This document shows positions 53,490-64,000 of a DNA stretch of 64,000 bases, in pieces. The stretch comes from Thozetella sp. PMI_491 (Eukaryota; Ascomycota; Sordariomycetes; Chaetosphaeriales; Chaetosphaeriaceae), in the NCBI GenBank assembly GCA_021432635.1, contig MU270026.1, forward strand, positions 1,019,311 through 1,083,310. The letters run 5' to 3'. Under the pieces are notes generated by a model, which worked only from the letters and a program-made list of their open reading frames with translations, was not told the DNA's origin and made no database searches. Each line of letters opens with the position of its first letter. The first letter of the stretch is position 1. Made by a program: the position numbers and the translations under genes.

Positions 53490-56140
53490 CTAAGATGATT
53501 GAGGCAGTATGATGGACGTTTGGTATCGGTATCTGGCTGGTTGGACTATATGAGCAGAGTTAATTTGGACATGATATTCAGTCCAGGAGCGGGAACGCGC
53601 ACGGTATCGATACTTATACTGCCCTCAACTCTCCAGCGGCCGGCTTCAATATGATCCAGAGCTATCACGGACAGCTTTCATCTTCCCTCATGGAGCCCAA
53701 TTGCCGAATACATCGCGACTCTGTCGTAAGCTCTGCTTATATCGGCGGCGTCAACATGGCCCCGGCGGGCGCTCTATACTATACGCTCTCCGAGATGACT
53801 AATGGAATCTGGGTTATATATTTCCCTTGCAAAGTTGACTTATGGAAAGGTTCTAGTGGCCGAGCATTCCGAGCTGGCAGGATCAACGTGCTCAGCCTTG
53901 CAAAATGTTCCTAATGTTTATATTTGACAATTTCAGTTCAATATCCATTTTCTCGGGGTTTAGTCAAGTAGAATTTCCCGAATCTGGAGCTAGTTTCCGC
54001 CCAATGACGAACGGTGCAAATTTACTGCCTAATATCCTCAGCCATCCCGTGGTGCAGATGCTAGGTAGTCTTGGTCAATTATGGCTACCATGGCTAACCA
54101 TTGGTGAGGTAGATACGACTTGGTTCATATTCATCAATCCAGAATTACGAGTTCTTTCTCGAAGCCATCCGGACTGACCTTCTAGGATAACAAAGATAGA
54201 GCTCGGTCGAGGACCCAGCCAACTTTTCTCAGCACCGTTCCTTGAATAACTGCTGTGTACCATGCCAAGGCGCGGATCGTACCGACGGGAAGATAATAGA
54301 TGATATCAGCACTGCAGGCACGGCGAAGAGGCTTGTAGCAAGGCTGGACTCTCATCTCAGACACTGACAACGACGCGACAACATATTCGTTATAGACATG
54401 TAATGTCGGTAGTCCACGTGGTTTAGCAAACGTAGAGTGTGAAAGGGGGATGGAGGTTGGTCTGCTCGTATCCGGGCATATGTGTCCAATCCTAGACGTA
54501 ACCGTAGCGTCGGGTCAAGGGTGCGGTGCATGCTGATTGTATTATGTCAGTTTTTGGTATGAACGTTCGGGTCCTTCGATCATTGGTGTAGAGGAGAGAG
54601 TGGGTGGCTTTGTAAACTATTTGTACAGCGGTTGTCATCCAACCGCACCGCAGCAGCCACTTGGCAAGGATTCCGCACCCTCCGAAGGCAGTACCCGTAC
54701 ATTTAAAGTAGTCGCCTTGGTATGGCACCGATACATAGAAAGAGGACTGGAGAGTCGCCAATTCGCGCACAAGACTACTATCGCACGCTGAATCTAGCTC
54801 TCATGCCACAAGAAGATATTTTTCATCGGCCATTTGTAGGTGACATGCCTGTAGCCAAGTCGCTAGCACGCGGCAGATAAGCATCCGGTTTCAAGCCTGC
54901 ATACTTCACCTTTGGGCAGACCGCAGCGGCAGAATTCCCCCAAAACCTGTAGAGTACTCAGAATTTTGACAACATCGGGAGACGTAACAGTGTGAGGAGA
55001 AAAGGTGCTCGAAATAGAGAAACCTAGAGCTCAAAACGAGAACAAGTCTCACTCTTCCCCCCCTGGAGTAGTAATCCATCATCTTCCTCGAGGATTCCTC
55101 TCTGTAGGTCTCGGGCCAAGGAGGAAGATCAAGGCGTACTGCCACGCCAATGCCCCTCTCACCTTTTCGGAGCATGTTCCCACAGATAGCCTCTGGTCAC
55201 ATCATGTCCACCCGATACCCCCGCCAGAGCCGATAGCCCATTGATCTCTTGCCTGTTTAACTGGACCGGAGCTTATAAATGCCACCCCAGCTCCACTCAG
55301 CTTGGGTATGCGGCCTAGAAACGCCTCTGGAGTTTCGGCGCCATCCGTCGGCTGCCTAAGGTAGAGATCGAATGCTTCTTGAAGATAAGACTTACCGTAA
55401 TGGGATGCTTTGCCTACCTTAGGTAGGCTGCTCGTCGTTATTTCCTTCGAGTCCTTGGCACGATAACTCGTCATCTATTCAGCTAAAAGTGCCTTACCAA
55501 CAAAAATGGCCCGGCTACCAGAGTTATGATTCGGTGTACTGAGCTTGCTACATCACGAGTGAGTCGAATTTTGTGCTGCATTTGGTACCGGATCGAGATG
55601 AGTGCGGCGGCCAGCCTCGCCATCATGTTCATGGAGCAGACCCCGTTTGGAGAGCTTGGGAGGAAAGCCATTGCTTGAACGGCTGCCGCGCCTCTGTCAC
55701 CGCACCAAGGACGCCTCCCTCAATATAGTGTCATCCACCCAATCGGCAAAGTGTGATCCGGATCACTTGCTTGCAGGCCTTCAGATGTCCCCGCTTTGGG
55801 GACGAACGGGCGTTAAACACGAAAGATGTCCCAGAATCATCGTTAAACAACCCTCTTCATGGCAACTAACGTAGGAGTGGCGACTTTAGGTTTTGCATCA
55901 TAATATCCTTGTTGATGTCACACGCATTTTGGCAGTATTTGAGCTACCTATGCCTCTCATCTTCGGGGCCAGTCATCATACCGATTCACCGCTATCTTCT
56001 GCTCCCCCGCGCTCTGCAGGCCAGCCAATGGCAAGCGGCCAGCTCAGCTCGTATTTGGTTCTTACCTTTCAGCTCCTTCGCATGACACCACGACGCTCAC
56101 ATCGCCCATCCCATCTAGCCTGATCTCGTAAGCCATCGCA
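53490..56140. other. Gene-poor stretch of about 2.65 kb
   Basis: No complete gene is supported. A plus-strand frame open from about 53560 to 53912 includes NSPAAGFNMIQSYHG and GGVNMAPAGALYYTLSE, which read like real protein, but it lacks an ATG until 53651 and splice partners. Minus-strand frames at 54492-54770 and 55202-55474 have no recognisable pattern. The right end should carry the HET gene promoter. Confidence 0.4.
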
Positions 56141-57923
56141 ATGCGCCTTCTCCGGCACCGGGACACCCAAGTGGTGGAAATGTTAGGCGATAAGGTGCCC
56201 GAATATGCTATTTTGTCGCATACCTGGGGCGACGACGAGGTCACCCTGGCGGACATGCACACGCACCAGAGCAGCCTCACTATGTCCACTGACTCGCCAG
56301 ATGAGCAACGGCGCAAAAGTACCGCTCGTTCGAGCGTCGAGCGCAAGGCGGGCTTCAAAAAGACGTACCAGTCATCTGCTGTGGCGCAGACACTCGGCTT
56401 CGACTACGTCTGGGCTGACACTTGCTGCATCGACAAGACGAGCAGCGCCGAGCTGTCCGAGGCCATCAACTCCATGTACCGCTGGTACCAGGCGTCGGGT
56501 ATCTGCATTGCCTATCTCTCCGACGTCGTGCCGATTAAGGAAGAGGACCCCGCCGCCAGAGACTCGTCGTTTCGCCGGAGTCGTTGGTTCACGCGGGGAT
56601 GGACGCTGCAGGAGCTCATCGCGCCGTCTAAGTTGCTGTTCTTCGCAAAGGACTGGTCCGTGCTTGGTGGGAAGTCTGACCCCAGTTTCTGCGGCCTCCT
56701 TTCAGAGGTTACGGCCGTGGATAGGCGCATCCTGAATGGCACGCTTTCGCCCCAGGATATGAGCGTCGCTAGTCGCATGAAATGGGCGGCGTTCCGCAAG
56801 ACAACACGCGTGGAGGATGTGGCATATTCGCTGATAGGTATCTTCAATGTCAACATGAATGTTTCCCTCGTACCAATTGAGTGGGTGCACCGAGTATTCC
56901 GTATTAACAGTCTACCTTGATTATAGGCCACTCCTTTACGGCGAGGGAACCCGCGCATTTATCCGGTTGCAAGAAGAAATCATGAAGGATAGTGACGACC
57001 AATCTCTCTTTGCTTGGGCTATACTCGAACCCGAACCCGAGAACAGAGAACCGGAGACGTTGCATGGGCTTCTTGCCACATCCCCCGCGCTCTTCCTCGA
57101 TAGTGGTGCTATCCGCCCACTTCCACCGCTTCAAACTGTCGAAAGTGTGCCATCGCAGATCACCAACCAGGGGCTACGAGTATCACTCTATCTCAGACCT
57201 TTCCCGATGCGGAAAACAGAGGCTATGGGCGATAAGAATATTGACTATTTGGCAGTTCTCGACTGCTCCGTGATGGAGAACACACTAGAGCGATTCCCAG
57301 CGATCGTGTTGCGCAAGCTTTGGGGAGATCAGTTTGCAAGGGTCCAGGCGCACATATTACAACTGGTTCACGATCCCACGGGCAAGAAGACTTTGGAAGG
57401 AGAGGGGTACAAGAGTATTTACGTCAGAAAAAATCCCCAATACGTTATACCGGAGCTTGCTGTCGAGAGGAGGCCACCTTACGTCGACGGTACCACCCGA
57501 CAGTGTTATGTCTACGAGGCCTATCCACCTGAGCGATGGGACCGTCAATCGCAGGTAATCTCGACCAAGGGGCATGTAGGGTATAAGCCAGTGGCTGTGC
57601 TTCGGTTTAAGAACGCCTATATAGAAGGCAACATCGATGTTGCTGTTGGCCTCACTCGCACGCAGGATGAATGGAAGGGGTGGTGCATACAACTGCGACC
57701 TTCGGACGAAGGCGTTGAGGAAATTTTTGCAAAAGCAAGCGAAAGCCTCCACGGTCTTGGACTTGATAGTAACGACGAGATTAAGGCCGTCACCACCGTC
57801 GAGCCAATGGAGAAGCGCGGCCGGCCCTATTTACTTCTGAAGGTGGTGGCCAAGAAGTATCCTCACCGACAGCGCTTCATCGAGTCTGGCCTTTCGCCTG
57901 GGAGAGACCAGAGTAAGCCTTGA
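56141..57923 (+). CDS. HET-domain protein
   Basis: Exons 56141-56880 and 56927-57923 give 578 residues. The HET domain (heterokaryon incompatibility type) is clear: MRLLRHRDTQ, YAILSHTWGDDEV, the AQTLGFDYVWADTCCIDKTSSAELSEAINSMYRWY block, FRRSRWFTRGWTLQELIAP and EDVAYSLIGIFNVNM followed by PLLYGEGTRAFIRLQEEI. The intron is odd. The family splices just before the PLLYGEG block, but here the expected donor reads GAATGT (56857-56862) in place of GTATGT. The best GT donor is 24 bases later (56881), which inserts eight residues into the domain. Proteins of this type act in non-self recognition and cell death in fungi. The C-terminal half has no second domain that I recognise. Confidence 0.82.
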
Positions 57924-58335
57924 ATGGCTGGGCAGCTATTCTCAGAGAGCCTCAAGGAGCTATTTCTTTGCTGTTGCAGGCGGCAACTGCTCTAGACCAT
58001 GGAGTACCTATGTTCATATCGCTTGAGCGCGAGTCACGCCGTCTGCTATTACTCGTGTTATAAACTGTACCCACACGAAACAATGAGATATATAGTGGCT
58101 CTACTCAGGTCTTGCTCCCCCAAATCTATCACCAAAGGAAATCTGTGCTAAGAAACCCGCAACCTGTTACCCTCCACTCTACCTAAGCATTTTTATGACC
58201 GGAGTGTATTTTTGTATTGGGAATCTAGTCCGCTCGGATTTCCCAACAACCTGTTTCGCAATACACCTCTGTCATGTGCATCTTCGACCTTGTAGTAATA
58301 CAAGCAGAAAGCGGGCTTGCTTGAGCACCAGAGCA
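57924..58335. other. Convergent intergenic region
   Basis: About 410 bases between the 3' ends of the HET and serine dehydratase genes; no gene is seen. Confidence 0.4.
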
Positions 58336-60477
58336 TCAGCAATCGGGTACGCTGACGGGGATATTCAGCGGCACGCTTGTGGCCAGCCCACTCAGACTCG
58401 TCTCTTTGAACTCTTCGCGCATACCCTTGGCGGTAACGCGCATAGCACGAATGGCATCGTCGAGTCGGACCTTCTGGGTGCCCGAGCTGCTCAGGGCTAA
58501 ATTTGCGCTCGAGATGGCCTTGATGGCGCCGAGCGCGTTGCGCTCGATGCACGGCGCCTGGACCAGCCCGGCGATCGGGTCACACGTGAGGCCGAGGTTG
58601 TGCTCGATGCCAATCTCAGCGGCCTGCTCGATGATCTCGGGCGTGGCACCCATGCAGGCAGCAAACGCCGCGGCGGCCATCGAGCACGCCACGCCGACCT
58701 CGGCCATGCACCCTCCTTCGGCGGCCGAGATGCTAGCGCCTCGCTTGTACAGCATCCCGATGGCCGCGGAGGTGAGGAGGAAGGTCGGTATATCGCGCTC
58801 AGGGTCATCGCTGATGAATTCGATCGTGTACTTGAGCACCGCCGGGATGATGCCCGCCGCGCCGTTCGTCGGCGCTGTCACGATGCGGCCGCCGGCTGCG
58901 TTGGTTTCGTTCACTGCCATAGCGTAGACACTGAGGTGGTCCATAGCCGGAAACGCGGTGCGACGGATCGGCGAAGGGGCGATATGGTGCTCAAGGGAAC
59001 CGTGGACGGCAGGTGGCCCGCGCTTCCAGGCAGTGTTCCTCCGCGCCAAGGATGTCGATACCTTGGGGGGAGTGGCCGCATCTCCGCCCGCGGAGGATGC
59101 ACTGTCGCTCTTACTGCCGGGCGAGAGCTGGCCGTATAAGCCCCTCGTAAGCCGTCTATACAGGCCTGGCGCTCGTCTATGCAGCTTAAGCGAGCCGGGT
59201 AGGGTGGAATCGAGAGGCGCCTGCACGCCTTCCAGAATGCTATTGTCCATGACCTCCCAGATACGGAAGATCTTCTCGAAGATCTCGTCGTCAGTGTAGC
59301 CGTGGCTCTTCTCGTTCTCAAAGACAAGTTGCGCAATGGTCAAATTGTGCTTGTGACACAGCGCGAGCAGGCTGCTTGCGTCACGGAAGGGATAGCGAGG
59401 CTGCCGCTGTCCTTGCTCTGCTGCAGCGTTGCTCATACCGGTGACATCTGCATCGCCAGTAGAAACCGTGGCCAGCTCGCGTTGCTCAGGTGGGAGCAAG
59501 CCGGTCTCGTCCTCCGTAGTGGAAACTGGCTTGATCTCAGAACCAGTGCGGCGGTCTCCGGCCGCATCCGCGCGCCGGATTTCTTTGTAGTACATATTCT
59601 CAGCCAGGTCCGGTGGGTGCCCGCCGGCGGGCACCCCCTCACTAGTGTCGAGCAAGGCCACCTCGGCGGCTTTCGCGGACGCCGCAGCCGTAGCGGCAGT
59701 GGACAGGGCGCCGTTTACCACGAACCCGCCGCCCACGCTGAACAAGTCGTTGGTCGCCAGCATATTGCCTTCCTTGTCGAACACCGTTAGGCGCATACCG
59801 TTGCTGTGGAGAGTGAGCTTCTTGCCCCACTGCCACCGGAAGTCGCGTTCATAGTCGAAAGCAATCTCCTTGCCATTGCCGCCGGGAAGCCCATGACCCA
59901 AGACCAAGGTCTTTTCCTTCTTGATTTGCTCGAATCGCGCAGGGACATAGGCGGTGTCAACTGTCTCCACATCGGCGCCTTCCAGGCCTAGCAGCAGGGC
60001 GGAGGGCGTCATGTGGCCCTCGCCGGTGAGGGCCAGGCTGCCATACAGGGAGACATGAATCTTGTGAACCTGGTCCAGGAGGCTGGCCTCGACGAGATCG
60101 GCGACAAAGATGTTGCCGGCACGCATGGGCCCGACCGTGTGCGAGGAGGACGGGCCGATGCCGACGGAGAAGAGGTCGAAGGTGGAGATGACGGCGTGCT
60201 CATGGTCGGCCTCGCTGTAGGTGCCCGACTGCGCATCGTCGTCTATGCCGTCCGACGCCGAGGCTGCCGTGCTCATGCGGCGGGTCTGGGCGGGGCGAGC
60301 ACTCGCCGGCCCGGGCATCGATTCTCGGCGTCTCCATTCTCTGGTGCTCTTCCTCGGCCCTGGCTCCACCGGGGTCAATTGGGACGAAGTCGGCCGTAAA
60401 TGGCTCCAGAGGCGCAAAGGTGCCGCGCTGCCGGTGCCGCACAAGCTCCCCAATGTCTGTCTCCCTGCGCGGCGCAT
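58336..60477 (-). CDS. L-serine dehydratase, iron-sulfur single-chain type
   Basis: A single exon of 713 residues. The family pattern of bacterial SdaA is clear: FDLFSVGIGPSSSHTVGPMRAG, GSLALTGEGHMTP, then YAMAVNETNAAGGRIVTAPTNGAAGIIPAVL, AAEGGCMAEVGVACSMAA and LGLTCDPIAGLVQAPCIERNA. The cysteines of the last three blocks are the likely ligands of the 4Fe-4S cluster. The enzyme deaminates L-serine to pyruvate and ammonia. It is long because of about 85 N-terminal residues, rich in Arg and Ser and possibly a mitochondrial leader, and two inserted low-complexity stretches between the halves. ATG 60477 is the furthest upstream; an internal ATG before STAASASDG is another choice. Release of pyruvate and ammonia fits general amino-acid catabolism. 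Confidence 0.88.
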   Translation of the reverse strand: MRRAGRQTLGSLCGTGSAAPLRLWSHLRPTSSQLTPVEPGPRKSTREWRRRESMPGPASARPAQTRRMSTAASASDGIDDDAQSGTYSEADHEHAVISTFDLFSVGIGPSSSHTVGPMRAGNIFVADLVEASLLDQVHKIHVSLYGSLALTGEGHMTPSALLLGLEGADVETVDTAYVPARFEQIKKEKTLVLGHGLPGGNGKEIAFDYERDFRWQWGKKLTLHSNGMRLTVFDKEGNMLATNDLFSVGGGFVVNGALSTAATAAASAKAAEVALLDTSEGVPAGGHPPDLAENMYYKEIRRADAAGDRRTGSEIKPVSTTEDETGLLPPEQRELATVSTGDADVTGMSNAAAEQGQRQPRYPFRDASSLLALCHKHNLTIAQLVFENEKSHGYTDDEIFEKIFRIWEVMDNSILEGVQAPLDSTLPGSLKLHRRAPGLYRRLTRGLYGQLSPGSKSDSASSAGGDAATPPKVSTSLARRNTAWKRGPPAVHGSLEHHIAPSPIRRTAFPAMDHLSVYAMAVNETNAAGGRIVTAPTNGAAGIIPAVLKYTIEFISDDPERDIPTFLLTSAAIGMLYKRGASISAAEGGCMAEVGVACSMAAAAFAACMGATPEIIEQAAEIGIEHNLGLTCDPIAGLVQAPCIERNALGAIKAISSANLALSSSGTQKVRLDDAIRAMRVTAKGMREEFKETSLSGLATSVPLNIPVSVPDC

Positions 60478-61261
60478 CGTGTTGTGCTGCTGCGATTTGC
60501 CGAGGGCGCCCGTTGCTTGCTAATTGTCGGTTTTTGAGTCGTCGTCGGTCATATTTGGGGGAGCAAACGTGTGGGGCGGCATCGGTTTGCGTCGGGCCGG
60601 GAAGGACTAGCCAGGGGCAGTGCTTTGGTAGTTGTGGGTCACACTTGGCCGAAAGCACAATACCATCGGCATACACTGAGTGAAAGTTGGACGAGACACT
60701 CGGGGTTGCGCTCTCCTTTGACCGATGCTACGCCTTGTGAAGATCATGTACGAGATTAATTCGGCCGGGTACCACATTTTGGTTCTATCTCGCTGGCTTT
60801 GAACTCTGATAGTGAGAAACGCCAAGCTGACGTCGTAGCAGAGCTTTTGCAGGGAGGAGCCTCCAAAGCTTTACAAGATGTCCTACAACGTCGTTATCCT
60901 CTCTGTCAAGACATTTGTGCGTTTCTCGCTCTCGCTATATTTGGCCAAAGAAGCTGCTCAATGACCCCGCGTTTAGCATCCCACTTCATGTTGCGCCGTA
61001 GGGCCGACACTGGGCGCAACACTAGGCCTATGTGGGTCACAAAGAGATAATTAGGTAGCCTGGAGCCGCTGAAGCTCTACGCTTGCTAGTCTGCTTTTTA
61101 GCTGATGCTGGTCCGGGTCGCGCCCCTTACATAAGAACGAGCCACTATTTCTGACGGTAGTTAGTTATCTCGCAATTGGCTCTATTAGGTAGAGGCCACC
61201 TCATCCGGTTTCCTGCTCCGACAGCCTTAGGAGTCAATTGCCGTGTCGCAACCGATTAATT
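60478..61261. promoter_or_regulatory. Divergent promoter, serine dehydratase and MFS transporter
   Basis: About 780 bases between the two starts. A G/C-rich left end may include the serine dehydratase leader. No gene or strong motif is seen. Confidence 0.4.
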
Positions 61262-62890
61262 ATGTCGTCAACCGCAACCGCCCAGACTTCTGAGTGCTTC
61301 TCAACTCTCCCAGGAGGGATTGGCTCTTCTCATCGGCTTGATCTCGACACGCTACGTGCGCTCTCCGGCGCTTCCGCAGATAAACATGCCCCCGCCCCGT
61401 CACCAATAGAGCTCAGAGAGCTATCAGAGGGCCGTACCGGGGAGCCAGTGGAGGAGGCTGAAAAATGGAACGGTAGTCGGACAACCATGTTCCGCGTTTT
61501 GGCGACATTCTGGAGTTTCTTCATCATGGGGCTGAGCGATGCGGCATACGGAGTATGCACTCTTCCGCGCCGAATGACGATTGTCCCCATTTGCTAACTC
61601 TAGCCAGGCAATTATCCCGTCTGTAGGTGCACCGGGGACAAGGAGAGGCCAATCTCTGTTACTAATCGCCGTTGCAGCTCGAGGAGTACTACGACTTGTC
61701 GTACCAAACCGTCGCCTTGGTGTTTCTATCCCCGTTCGTTGGTTATATCCTGTCCGCCGTCTCTAACCAGTTCCTGCACATGACGGTCGGGCAACGAGGA
61801 ATAGCCATTACGATAAGCTGCTGCCATCTCATAGCCCACATCACGGCCTGTCTCCATCCGCCCTACCCCGTCCTAGTGGTGATGCTTGTCTTTGCTGGCT
61901 TCGGCAATGGGCTGAGCGACGCAGCCTGGAACCCCTGGATGAGCTCCTTGGCCAACTCCAGTGAGCTCCTCGGCCTCATGCATGGGTTCTACGGACTCGG
62001 TGGTGTCATTAGCCCCTTCATTGCCACCGCTATGATCACGAAGGCGCACCTTCCCTGGTTCACTTTCTACTACGTCATGGTGGGTGATACTCTTCGATGC
62101 ATGTCAGTGCTTCTGCTCACAGTGTGCAGACGGCGGCGGCCGTGGTGGAATGCGGCGTCTTGGTTGCGCCTTTTTGGGCCGCTACTGCCCAGGCATTCCG
62201 GCGGGCACACTCCCGCGAGGTGTCGGCGACGGCCGATCTGCGGACGGCTCTTACTCGAGCTCCTTGGGCCCGGGTCTCATGGCTGTGTGCAGCATTCGTG
62301 CTGTGCTACATGGGCCTGGAGGTTGCCTTGGGCGGATGGGTCGTTACCTTCATGATGACTGTGCGAAACGCCGGCGCCTTCGAGAGCGGCATGACTGCCA
62401 CTGGCTTCTGGCTAGGGCTCACCGCGGGCCGCATCATCCTCGGCTTTGTCACGCCCAGGATCGGAACCAGGCGAGCTATCATGGTGAGTCCGGCCAGGAT
62501 GTTCTATCACAGGTGTTCTAGGGAACTGACGCGAAGCCGGGTGATCAGATCTATCTGCCGCTAGCCATGGCTCTGGAGCTCCTCTTTTGGCTGGTCCCGC
62601 AGTTTTACGTCTCCGCCGTAGCGGTCGCTGTCGAGGGATTCTTCCTCGGGCCAATGTTCCCTGCCTTCGTCGTCGCGGTGACGGATCTGCTGCCTCCCCA
62701 TCTGCATGTCGCAACTATCGGGTTCGTGGCCGCGTTTGGGGGCAGCGGAGCAGCGGTTTTGCCATTTGCTGTGGGAGCTCTGGCGCAGTCGCACGGTGTC
62801 CAAGTGCTGCAGCCCATCATACTAACTTTACTAGGGGTCCTCCTTGTCACTTGGCTGGCGCTACCTAGGAAGACCGCCAAGCAAGAGTAA
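61262..62890 (+). CDS. MFS transporter, BSC6-like
   Basis: Five exons (61262-61552, 61608-61622, 61678-62079, 62130-62483, 62549-62890) give 467 residues. Exon 2 is a 15-base micro-exon encoding AIIPS, which joins SDAAYG to LEEYYDLSYQTVALVFLSPFVGY; the spliced block GLSDAAYGAIIPSLEEYY is typical. The polar N-terminus of about 70 residues is followed by eleven or twelve membrane segments, including FGNGLSDAAWNPWMSSLAN, GFYGLGGVISPFIATAM, LCYMGLEVALGGWV and GFVAAFGGSGAAVLPFAVGALAQ. The pattern resembles the fungal group named after yeast BSC6. Substrate unknown. All junctions keep phase 0. Confidence 0.84.
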
Positions 62891-63334
62891 GGATGGCTTA
62901 AACGTGACAATCCCTGTGCACCTGGGGAATAACATGAGCGACTTAAAATGGAAACAGGAGTGGGGGGCAAATAAACAAACCAGAAGAAGAAAAACTGCAA
63001 TAACTATCTGTAAGGTAGCGAAACACAGCTTGGGCCGGAACGAAATCCATGTGCAAGCCCAATAGGGTACGCTATTACATCAGCGCTATGCTCCCCGGGG
63101 GAGGGGGAGGGGCCGCCACAGCTTCACCGTCGGCCCTCTCGGTCCTCTCGGCGATTAGCCACACCGGAGTACCGCCGCAGGCGGCCACTGGTCCACCCAC
63201 ACCCACACCCAACGGGATTTTCCTCGTTCTCCACTATAGAGCCTCCAGTTGGACAGACATTGTGTAAAGCATCCTCAAACTTGTACTAGTCGGACCTTCG
63301 TCATCGATTGTTTCGCGTCAAGAGCGAGAAGAAG
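62891..63334. other. Intergenic, promoter of the last regulator
   Basis: About 440 bases. It contains a GGGGGAGGGGGAGGGG run near 63097 and a CCCACACCCACACCC run near 63196. No gene is seen. Confidence 0.4.
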
Positions 63335-64000
63335 ATGAAGATGTCCTCTCTGTCCGCTGCGCAGCTCCGGTCGTGCTTGGCCTGCAAGGAGCGCAAAGTC
63401 AAATGCGATCGCCAGCAGCCATGTCGCAATTGCTCCCATCTTGGCCATGAATGCACCTTCCCTCAGTCTCCTATTCGCCGTAGGAGAGTTTCCAAGAAGC
63501 GCGATAGCGCACCGGGGCGAACGAGAAACCCGAATGGCAGCCAGACTCCATTGGACTCTCCGCAAGCAGCTCTGCGTGGATCCAGACGCGCACCGTCCAG
63601 CGCTCGAGGGCAACTTCTCATCGCGGAGGGAGGCAAGAGCCTTTTCCTGGCCGACAACGCGTGGGCGAACGTGAAAGAAGGAGTACGGCCTCCGAAGCCA
63701 CATAGACGTCGCAATAGCGCCTTCCATTGCCGCTAACCAATCCCCAGCACATTGATGTTCCACGCACACTCCTCACCCATATAGATGAAAGCACCCCGGC
63801 GGCTTCGGTTGCCCTCACACTCGGTGCCGAGCGCATCAACCCAGATCCCGCTGCACAACCTTGGATTCCGACGCCTGCCCAGCTCGAGCTGTGCTGGCAT
63901 ATTTATGTCGAGAATGTCGACCCTATGGTGCGGATCTTGCACAAGCGCACCCTACACAAGATGATACTCAATGCCCAAACCCAACAGTTCGAGCACCTCG
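63335..64000 (+). CDS. Zn2Cys6 transcription factor, 5' part
   Basis: The start of a gene that runs past the window. Exon 1 is 63335-63670 and exon 2 begins at 63748; a later donor at 63683 is also possible. The zinc cluster SCLACKERKVKCDRQQPCRNCSHLGHEC lies near residue 13, followed by a basic segment RRRRVSKKR. After the intron the frame gives PSPVQ-like TPAQLELCWHIYVENVDPMVRILHK, the usual entry to the fungal regulator domain. The intron is needed because the first frame ends at 63736. ATGs at 63335 and 63341 are both possible starts. Confidence 0.8.

Noticed and set aside
1-64000. Secondary-metabolite cluster
   Set aside because: No polyketide synthase, peptide synthetase, terpene cyclase or prenyltransferase was seen in the window.

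Overview
The window looks like about 64 kb of nuclear DNA from a filamentous ascomycete (Pezizomycotina). Genes are split by short introns of roughly 43-120 bases with GT..AG ends and CTAAC-like branch sites. The gene families point the same way: many Zn2Cys6 regulators, a CreA-type zinc-finger protein, a Clr5-domain protein, a HET-domain protein, a rhodopsin-domain membrane protein, a 2EXR protein and a GPI-anchored S41-type protein. The species cannot be named from the sequence. Exon models below were spliced by hand. Reading frame was checked through every junction and all multi-exon totals divide by three.

Layout. 0-6 kb: a small secreted protein, a broken membrane-protein gene, a CreA-like protein fused to a second zinc-finger module, and a broken secreted WD-like gene. 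6.8-14.3 kb: a sugar transporter of the MFS, a C2H2+Zn2Cys6 regulator and a Clr5-domain protein. 14.3-18.7 kb: a gene-poor stretch that hides a three-exon small secreted protein at 17738-18126. 18.7-33.3 kb: a probable catabolic block with a Dal5-type anion permease, a Zn2Cys6 regulator, a TfdA-like dioxygenase, a dihydropyrimidinase-type hydrolase, a CTF1-like regulator, a TauD-like dioxygenase and a DapA-family aldolase. Two of its promoters are rich in GATA motifs. 34.4-47.8 kb: a GH88 unsaturated glucuronyl hydrolase, an S41-type GPI protein, a 2EXR protein, another Zn2Cys6 regulator and a DUF2264 protein. 49-64 kb: a rhodopsin-domain membrane protein, a type-B carboxylesterase, a serine-rich minisatellite and gene-poor DNA, a HET-domain protein, an L-serine dehydratase, a second MFS transporter type and the start of another Zn2Cys6 regulator that runs off the end.

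How the genes may work together. The 18.7-33.3 kb block reads as uptake plus breakdown of an amide, hydantoin or pyrimidine-like compound, with two iron/2-oxoglutarate oxygenases, under nitrogen control; this is inference. The DapA-type aldolase, GH88 and DUF2264 genes together suggest use of uronic-acid polysaccharide fragments. Seven probable transcription factors in 64 kb is a high density, and four of them sit beside enzymes or transporters they may control. The most unusual single gene is the CreA-like chimera at 1818-4782.
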